This document shows, piece after piece, positions 4,487 through 6,818 of a stretch of DNA of 6,818 bases; position 1 is the stretch's first letter; each line of letters begins with the position of its first letter. The translations under genes were made by a program, and so were the position numbers. Below the pieces are notes generated by a model. That model was not told the DNA's origin and did no database searches. It worked only from the letters and a program-made list of their open reading frames with translations. The DNA comes from Reyranella sp. (GTDB lineage: Bacteria > Pseudomonadota > Alphaproteobacteria > Reyranellales > Reyranellaceae): contig SCVT01000452.1 in the NCBI GenBank assembly GCA_004296815.1, positions 1 to 6,818 on the forward strand, in the 5' to 3' direction.

Positions 4487-6818
4487 GCTTCACCAGCGGC
4501 GCGTTCTTCTGGATCCAGCCGATCAGCCGCTCGGGCTTGTCGAACTTGTTGTCGTGGAAGCTGAACACCACGGCCTTCTCGCCGGCGTCGATCTTGGCGA
4601 CACGCGCCGCACGACAGTGGAGCTTGAGCGCCACGGTGTTCAGCAGGAACTCGGCCTCGGGCGGCATCTTGCCGAAGCGGTCGACCAGCTCGGCGCCGAA
4701 CGACTCGATCTCGGCCTGGGTCGAGAGCCCGCCCAGCCGGCGGTAGAGGCCCATCCGCACCGAGAGGTCGGCGACATACTCCTCCGGGATCAGCACCGGG
4801 ATGCCGAGATTGATCTGCGGCGACCAGTCGGCCTTCTCGGCCTCCTGCGAGCGCCCGCGCGCCGCCGCGACGGCCTCCTCGAGGAGCTGCTGGTAGAGCT
4901 CGATGCCGACCTCGCGGATGTGGCCGGACTGCTCCTCGCCGAGCAGGTTGCCGGCGCCGCGGATGTCGAGGTCGTGGCTGGCGAGCTGGAAGCCCGCGCC
5001 CAGCGTGTCGAGCGTCTGCATGACCTCGAGCCGCTTGGCCGCCGCCTCGTTGAGCGCCCGGCCCGGCGGCACGGTGAGATAGGCATAGGCCCGCATCTTG
5101 CCGCGGCCGATGCGTCCGCGGAGCTGGTAGAGCTGCGCCAGGCCGAACATGTCGGCGCGATGGATGACCATCGTGTTGGCGTTGCGGATGTCGAGGCCGC
5201 TTTCCACGATGTTGGTCGAGAGCAGCACGTCGAACTTGCCCTCGACGAAGTCCTGCATCGTGTTCTCGATCGTGGTCGGCGGCAGCCTGCCGTGCGCCAT
5301 GCCGAGCCGGATCTCTGGCACCAGCTCGCGCAGCTCGGTCGCGACCGCCGCCAAATCTTCGATGCGCGGGCAGACATAGAAGCTCTGGCCGCCGCGGAAC
5401 TGTTCGCGCAGCAGCGCCTCGCGGATGGTCACGCCGTCGAACGGCGTCACGAAGGTGCGCACCGCGAGCCGGTCGACCGGCGGCGTCGCGATCAGGCTCA
5501 TGTCGCGCACGCCGGTCAGCGCCAGCTGCAGGGTGCGCGGGATCGGCGTCGCCGTCAGCGTCAGCACGTGGACATCGGCGCGCAGCTCCTTCAGGCGCTC
5601 CTTGTGGCCGACGCCGAAATGCTGCTCCTCGTCGACGATCAGCAGGCCGAGATCCTTGAACTCGATGCTCTTGGCCAGCAGCGCATGCGTGCCGCACACG
5701 ATGTTGATCGTGCCGTCCTTCAGCCCTTCCTTGGTGGCCTTGGCCTCCTTGGCGCCGACCAGGCGCGACAGGCGGCCGATGTTGACCGGCATGCCCTGGA
5801 AGCGCTCGACGAAGGTGCGATGGTGCTGCCGCGCCAGCAGGGTCGTCGGCCCGATGACGGCCACCTGCTTGCCGGAGAGCGCCGCGACGAACGCTGCCCG
5901 CAGGGCGACCTCGGTCTTGCCGAAGCCCACGTCGCCGCAGATCAGCCGGTCCATCGGCTTGCCCGACGACAGATCCTCGATCACATCCGAGATCGCCTGG
6001 AGCTGGTCGTCGGTCTCGGCATAGGGGAAGCGCGCGCAGAATTCCTCGTAGAGGCCTTCGGGCGGGCTCAGCGTCTCGCCGCGCCGGATCGCGCGCTCGG
6101 CGGCGATCTGGATCAAGCGATCCGCCATGTCGGCGATGCGCTGCTTGAGCTTGGCCTTGCGCGACTGCCACGCGACGCCGCCCAGCCGGTCGAGCGTGGC
6201 GCTCTCCTCCGCCGCCCCGTAGCGGCTCAGCACGTCGATGTTCTCGACCGGCACGAAGAGCTTGTCGCCGCCCTCATAAGTAAGCCGCAGGCAATCGTGC
6301 CGGGCGTTCTGGATCTCCAGCGTCACGAGACCTTCGTAGCGACCGACACCATGCTCACGATGGACCACGAGGTCGCCATCACTGAGCGCCGAGGCCTCGG
6401 CGATGAACCGCTCCGATGGGCGACGCTTCTTGGCGGGGCGCGACAGGCGATCGCCGAGAATGTCCTCCTCGCCGATGACCTCCAGCCCGTCGAGCACGAA
6501 GCCGTGCTCCAGCGGCCAGACCGCGAGGCCGATGACGCCGGCCGGCAGGTGTTGCGCCATGGCGAGATCGGCGACCGGAACCGGCGTGGTGGCGCCATGC
6601 TCCTGCAGGAGGTGCTGCAGGCGGCTGACCGAGCCTTCGGTGTAGCCCGCAACGACCACGCGCCGACCGGCTTCATTCGCGGCCCGTACATGCTCGGCGA
6701 CCTTGTCGAACAGGTTCACGCCCTGGCCGGTGCGCGCCTGGGCGAAGCCCTCGTGGCGCCGGCCGCCGAGATCGATCGTGTCGACCGCGCCGGGCGCCGC
6801 ATCGAAGGTCGTGAACTG
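4380..6818 (-). CDS. mfd: Mfd transcription-repair coupling factor (N-terminus outside window)
   Basis: The frame is open to the right edge (6818), giving 812 residues of a protein usually near 1150. The GTG at 6719 is internal, not the start. Mfd is a cytoplasmic ATP-driven DNA translocase that removes RNA polymerase stalled at lesions and recruits UvrA for nucleotide excision repair. Numbering from the right edge, residues 1-145 end the N-terminal part and 146-200 are the CarD-like RNA-polymerase-interacting domain (DGDLVVHREHGVGRYEG). The RecG-like translocase follows, with Walker A GDVGFGKT (295-302, nt 5913-5936), DEEQHFG (396-402), TATPIPR (422-428), TNIVESGLDIR (535-545) and QLRGRIGRG (565-573). 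The TRCF-type sequence HDLDIRGAGNLLG lies at 615-627, and the C-terminal domain occupies roughly the last 140 residues. All key motifs are intact. By comparison with E. coli, about 330 residues, including most of the UvrA-binding UvrB-like module, are missing at the window edge. Confidence 0.98.
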   Translation of the reverse strand, partial: QFTTFDAAPGAVDTIDLGGRRHEGFAQARTGQGVNLFDKVAEHVRAANEAGRRVVVAGYTEGSVSRLQHLLQEHGATTPVPVADLAMAQHLPAGVIGLAVWPLEHGFVLDGLEVIGEEDILGDRLSRPAKKRRPSERFIAEASALSDGDLVVHREHGVGRYEGLVTLEIQNARHDCLRLTYEGGDKLFVPVENIDVLSRYGAAEESATLDRLGGVAWQSRKAKLKQRIADMADRLIQIAAERAIRRGETLSPPEGLYEEFCARFPYAETDDQLQAISDVIEDLSSGKPMDRLICGDVGFGKTEVALRAAFVAALSGKQVAVIGPTTLLARQHHRTFVERFQGMPVNIGRLSRLVGAKEAKATKEGLKDGTINIVCGTHALLAKSIEFKDLGLLIVDEEQHFGVGHKERLKELRADVHVLTLTATPIPRTLQLALTGVRDMSLIATPPVDRLAVRTFVTPFDGVTIREALLREQFRGGQSFYVCPRIEDLAAVATELRELVPEIRLGMAHGRLPPTTIENTMQDFVEGKFDVLLSTNIVESGLDIRNANTMVIHRADMFGLAQLYQLRGRIGRGKMRAYAYLTVPPGRALNEAAAKRLEVMQTLDTLGAGFQLASHDLDIRGAGNLLGEEQSGHIREVGIELYQQLLEEAVAAARGRSQEAEKADWSPQINLGIPVLIPEEYVADLSVRMGLYRRLGGLSTQAEIESFGAELVDRFGKMPPEAEFLLNTVALKLHCRAARVAKIDAGEKAVVFSFHDNKFDKPERLIGWIQKNAPLVKLRPDHRVIVQRVWKDERARLSGVTSIVSSLAKLAA

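Noticed and set aside
4177..6171. Minus-strand open frame of 664 codons overlapping mfd
   Set aside because: This is an out-of-frame shadow of mfd, Arg/Ala/Gly-rich with no domain. The mfd frame holds intact translocase motifs throughout.
6717..6719. GTG as the start codon of mfd
   Set aside because: The frame stays open for 33 more codons to the window edge, with Mfd-like sequence (DLGGRRHEGFAQ). The true start is outside the window.

Overview
The window reads as a GC-rich proteobacterial chromosome segment, most likely alphaproteobacterial. This rests on the strong G/C bias at third codon positions and the style of the Mfd and YegD-like proteins; the genus is not determined. Six protein genes fill almost all of it. 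Four are complete and two run off the window edges. I see no rRNA, tRNA, CRISPR array, insertion sequence or phage gene.

Layout, left to right. (1) Positions 1-1089, + strand: the C-terminal part of a YegD-type Hsp70-like ATPase. (2) Positions 1097-1864, - strand: a complete classical short-chain dehydrogenase/reductase, meeting the Hsp70 gene tail to tail with a 7-bp gap. (3) A 59-bp divergent spacer. (4) Positions 1924-3117, + strand: a 12-helix MFS transporter. (5) Positions 3114-3773, + strand: a DsbA/FrnE-family thioredoxin-fold protein with a CPWC motif, overlapping the transporter by 4 bp (ATGA) and so probably translationally coupled. (6) A 56-bp AT-rich spacer holding a 49-bp interrupted palindrome and a perfect TATAAT. 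(7) Positions 3830-4486, + strand: a TetR/AcrR-family repressor with an Arg/Lys-rich tail. (8) Positions 4380-6818, - strand: the C-terminal two thirds of mfd, whose 3' end overlaps the TetR gene antisense by 107 bp.

The Hsp70-like gene and mfd look like ordinary housekeeping or conserved flanks. The middle block (SDR, MFS, DsbA-like, TetR) could be a small locus for detoxifying and exporting a small molecule, with the TetR protein sensing it. That role is inferred from gene types and adjacency only. The best regulatory evidence is the palindrome directly before the TetR gene, which fits autoregulation. No matching site is visible in the SDR/MFS spacer, so control of those genes by this TetR is unsupported here.

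I do not see a convincing new multi-gene system. The two items most worth a second look are the 49-bp palindrome with its very close -10 element, and the basic tail of the TetR protein encoded opposite the end of mfd.
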